A DNA stretch of 15,803 nt from the NCBI GenBank assembly GCA_049322715.1, contig JBMOQP010000019.1, forward strand, positions 1 through 15,803, given 5' to 3'. This document shows positions 13,976 to 15,803 of the stretch, piece after piece (the first letter of the stretch is position 1; each line of letters opens with the position of its first letter). This stretch comes from Thiofaba sp049322715 (GTDB taxonomy: Bacteria > Pseudomonadota > Gammaproteobacteria > Halothiobacillales > Halothiobacillaceae). A model generated the notes under the pieces. It did no database searches. It was not told where the DNA came from and saw only the letters and a list, made by a program, of their open reading frames with translations. The position numbers were made by a program, and so were the translations under genes.

Positions 13976-15624
13976 TGATGCGTCCCATGATGATGGCGGC
14001 CGGACTCGCCGCCCTCGCCTATGCCGGCGTCACCCTGGCCGCAGATGGCGCCGAGAAGGGCGTCAACATGCCAGCCGTGACCATGTTCATCCTGTTCGTG
14101 ATCGCCACCCTCGGCATCACCTACTGGGCCGCCAAGCGTACCCGCACCGCCAAGGACTTCTACACCGCGGGCGGCGGTATCACCGGCTTCCAGAACGGTC
14201 TGGCCCTGGCGGGTGACTACATGTCCGCCGCCTCCTTCCTCGGCATCGCCGGCCTCGTGTTCGCCAACGGCTTCGACGGCCTGATCTACTCGATCGGCTT
14301 CCTGGTCGGCTGGCCGATCATGCTGTTCCTGCTGGCCGAGAAGCTGCGCAACCTTGGCAAGTACACCTTCGCCGACGTCGCCTCCTACCGCCTCTCCCAG
14401 GTGCCGGTGCGCGCCGTCGCCGCCGTTGCCTCGCTGGTCGTGGTCGCCATGTACCTGATCGCGCAGATGGTGGGCGCGGGCAAGCTGATCGAGGTCCTGT
14501 TCGGCCTGCCGTACACCTACGCGGTCGTCATCGTCGGCGTGCTGATGATCCTCTACGTCACCTTCGGCGGCATGCTCGCCACCACCTGGGTGCAGATCAT
14601 CAAGGCCGTGCTGCTGCTCTCCGGCGCCACCTTCATGGCCCTGGCCGTGCTGTGGGCCTTCGGCTTCAGCTTCGACGCCATGTTCAGCAAGGCGGTCGAG
14701 ATGAGCCCGAAAGGCGACGCGATCATGGCCCCGGGCAGCCTGGTGAAGGACCCGATCTCCGCCATCTCGCTGGGCCTCGCGCTGATGTTCGGCGTGGCCG
14801 GCCTGCCGCACATCCTGATGCGCTTCTTCACCGTCACCGACGCCAAGGAAGCGCGCAAGTCCGTGCTGTTCGCCACCGGCTTCATCGGCTACTTCTACAT
14901 CCTGACCTTCATCATCGGCTTCGGCGCCATCATCATGGTCTCCACCGACCCGGCCTACCTGGATGCGGCGAAGAAGCTGATCGGCGGCAACAACATGGCG
15001 GCGATCCACCTGTCCCACGCGATCGGCGGCGACTTCTTCCTCGGCTTCATCTCCGCCGTGGCCTTCGCCACCATCCTCGCGGTGGTCTCCGGCCTGACCC
15101 TGGCGGGTGCCTCGGCCGTGTCGCACGACCTGTACGCCAACGTGTTCAAGCGCGGCCAAGTCGACGAGCAGGCCGAGATGCGCTTCTCCAAGTACGCCAC
15201 CATCGCCCTCGGCATCGTCGCGATCTTCCTCGGCATCGCGTTCGAGAACCAGAACATCGCCTTCATGGTCGGCCTGGCCTTCGCCGTCGCGGCGTCCGCC
15301 AACTTCCCGGTCCTGTTCCTGGCCATCTACTGGCGTGGCCTGACCACCCGCGGCGCGGTCATGGGCGGCCTCGGCGGCCTGATCACCGCCGTGGTGCTGG
15401 TGGTCCTGTCCAAGACCGTGTGGGTGGACGTGTTCAAGTTCGAGCAGGCCATCGTGGCCTACCAGGACCCGGCCATCTTCTCCATGCCGGTGGCCTTCAT
15501 CCTGGCCTGGTTCTTCTCCATCACGGACAAGAGCGCGCGCGCCAAGGCCGAGCAGGAGGCGTTCACCGCCCAGTACGTCCGCTCGGAGACCGGCATCGGC
15601 GCCGAGGGTGCCTCGCAGCACTAA
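13972..15624 (+). CDS. actP: Cation/acetate symporter ActP
   Basis: This 550-aa polytopic inner-membrane protein of the sodium:solute symporter (SSS) family imports acetate and other short carboxylates with a cation. An N-terminal signal-like segment (residues 1-24, ending VTLAA) precedes about 13 membrane helices, as in E. coli ActP. Family features are TAGGGITGFQNGLALAGDYM (65-84) running into SAASFLGIAG, then KYTFADVASYR, LPHILMRFFTV and LAGASAVSHDLYANV. The charged C terminus is cytoplasmic. The start is ATG 13972 inside the ATGA overlap; the ATG codons just after it (next at 13975) are less economical choices. It supplies substrate to Acs encoded upstream and is followed by a strong terminator. 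Confidence 0.96.
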   Translation: MMMRPMMMAAGLAALAYAGVTLAADGAEKGVNMPAVTMFILFVIATLGITYWAAKRTRTAKDFYTAGGGITGFQNGLALAGDYMSAASFLGIAGLVFANGFDGLIYSIGFLVGWPIMLFLLAEKLRNLGKYTFADVASYRLSQVPVRAVAAVASLVVVAMYLIAQMVGAGKLIEVLFGLPYTYAVVIVGVLMILYVTFGGMLATTWVQIIKAVLLLSGATFMALAVLWAFGFSFDAMFSKAVEMSPKGDAIMAPGSLVKDPISAISLGLALMFGVAGLPHILMRFFTVTDAKEARKSVLFATGFIGYFYILTFIIGFGAIIMVSTDPAYLDAAKKLIGGNNMAAIHLSHAIGGDFFLGFISAVAFATILAVVSGLTLAGASAVSHDLYANVFKRGQVDEQAEMRFSKYATIALGIVAIFLGIAFENQNIAFMVGLAFAVAASANFPVLFLAIYWRGLTTRGAVMGGLGGLITAVVLVVLSKTVWVDVFKFEQAIVAYQDPAIFSMPVAFILAWFFSITDKSARAKAEQEAFTAQYVRSETGIGAEGASQH

Positions 15625-15634
15625 GCGCCTGAGA

Positions 15635-15650
15635 GGGCCAGGGATGGCCC
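15635..15650. repeat. Short GGGCCA/TGGCCC hairpin with GGGA loop
   Basis: GGGCCA (15635-15640) and TGGCCC (15645-15650) flank GGGA, 10 nt after the actP stop. The core CAGGGATG is the same as in the hairpin at 80-101. It may be a minimal member of the same palindrome family or a simple 3' stabilising hairpin. Confidence 0.45.
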
Positions 15651-15658
15651 CCGCATGG

Positions 15659-15695
15659 AAAAAGCCCGGCATGCGTTGCCGGGCTTTCTTTTTTT
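15659..15695 (+). terminator. Rho-independent terminator of the acs-yjcH-actP block
   Basis: AAAGCCCGGCA (15661-15671) pairs perfectly with TGCCGGGCTTT (15677-15687) around a 5-nt loop, followed by C and seven T residues (15688-15695). It is 36 nt after the actP stop. The preceding A run (15659-15663) also gives a shorter T tract on the opposite strand, so it may work both ways. Confidence 0.93.
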
Positions 15696-15745
15696 CAGTG
15701 CCTCGAGACTAGGGAGGTTGTCGCAGGGCTCAGCCCCCCGGCAGC

Positions 15746-15803
15746 GTAGCCCGGATGCAATTCGGGACAGGGCTGCTCCCGGATTCCGGCCTTTGGGCTC
15801 CAT
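15746..15803. repeat. Second GTAGCCCGGATG-type repeat, truncated by the window end
   Basis: GTAGCCCGGATG (15746-15757) matches the left arm of the 7030 copy, and CCCGGATTCCGGC (15778-15790) matches its inner right arm. The middle differs and is shorter; the left inner arm reads only AATTCGGG. The closing arm would lie beyond the window. The rest of 15696-15745 shows no gene or clear signal. Confidence 0.7.

Noticed and set aside
13909..15672. 587-codon minus-strand open frame opposite actP
   Set aside because: It is the antisense of ActP. The composition is dominated by Asp, Glu, His and Gly from reversed membrane-helix codons, with no recognisable domain.
15621..15803. Minus-strand open frame at the window end
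   Set aside because: It reads through the actP terminator and the GTAGCCCGGATG repeat and is cut by the window edge; no domain and no ribosome-binding site can be judged.

Overview
The window is a GC-rich bacterial chromosome segment that looks like ordinary core genome from a gammaproteobacterium. The evidence is ParE (topoisomerase IV B) rather than a second GyrB, a periplasmic DsbC next to XerD as in pseudomonads, a CnoX/YbbN-type thioredoxin-TPR protein, and an acs-yjcH-actP acetate block. A related betaproteobacterium cannot be excluded and I do not name a species. I see no rRNA, tRNA, CRISPR array, transposase or prophage gene, and every large gene is intact.

Layout. (1) 1-169: an intergenic palindrome cluster after the 3' end of parE. 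(2) 170-3015: parE (minus) diverges from cnoX (plus) across a 95-bp promoter region. (3) 3016-3297: 282 bp between the convergent genes cnoX and the P-type ATPase, packed with hairpins, three of which are enclosed by an 11-bp long-range pairing. (4) 3298-6982: a cation P-type ATPase overlapping, and downstream of, a CaCA-family sodium/calcium-type antiporter, both minus. (5) 6983-7142: a gap holding a long inverted repeat of the GTAGCCCGGATG type. (6) 7143-11312, minus: a 108-aa protein of unknown function, a MoxR-type AAA+ ATPase, a DUF2201-type VWA protein, xerD, then dsbC. The first four are spaced by 4-6 nt or overlap, and three of them start with GTG or TTG. (7) 11462-15624, plus: acs, yjcH (DUF485) and actP, then a strong rho-independent terminator. 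(8) 15696-15803: a second, truncated GTAGCCCGGATG repeat.

How the genes work together. Acs activates acetate to acetyl-CoA, ActP imports acetate, and YjcH is the small membrane protein always found with ActP. The antiporter and P-type ATPase probably form a cation-export operon with one secondary and one primary pump. MoxR plus VWA looks like an AAA+/VWA chaperone pair, with the 108-aa protein as a possible third component. XerD (chromosome dimer resolution) and DsbC (periplasmic disulfide isomerase) are housekeeping genes read from the same strand.

The least ordinary items are the palindromic arrays at 1-111 and 3027-3246, which share a 12-nt core; the VWA protein, whose metallopeptidase-like domain lacks the catalytic Glu; and the ATPase, whose predicted ion site departs from the Ca2+-pump pattern. 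None of these amounts to a demonstrated new system.
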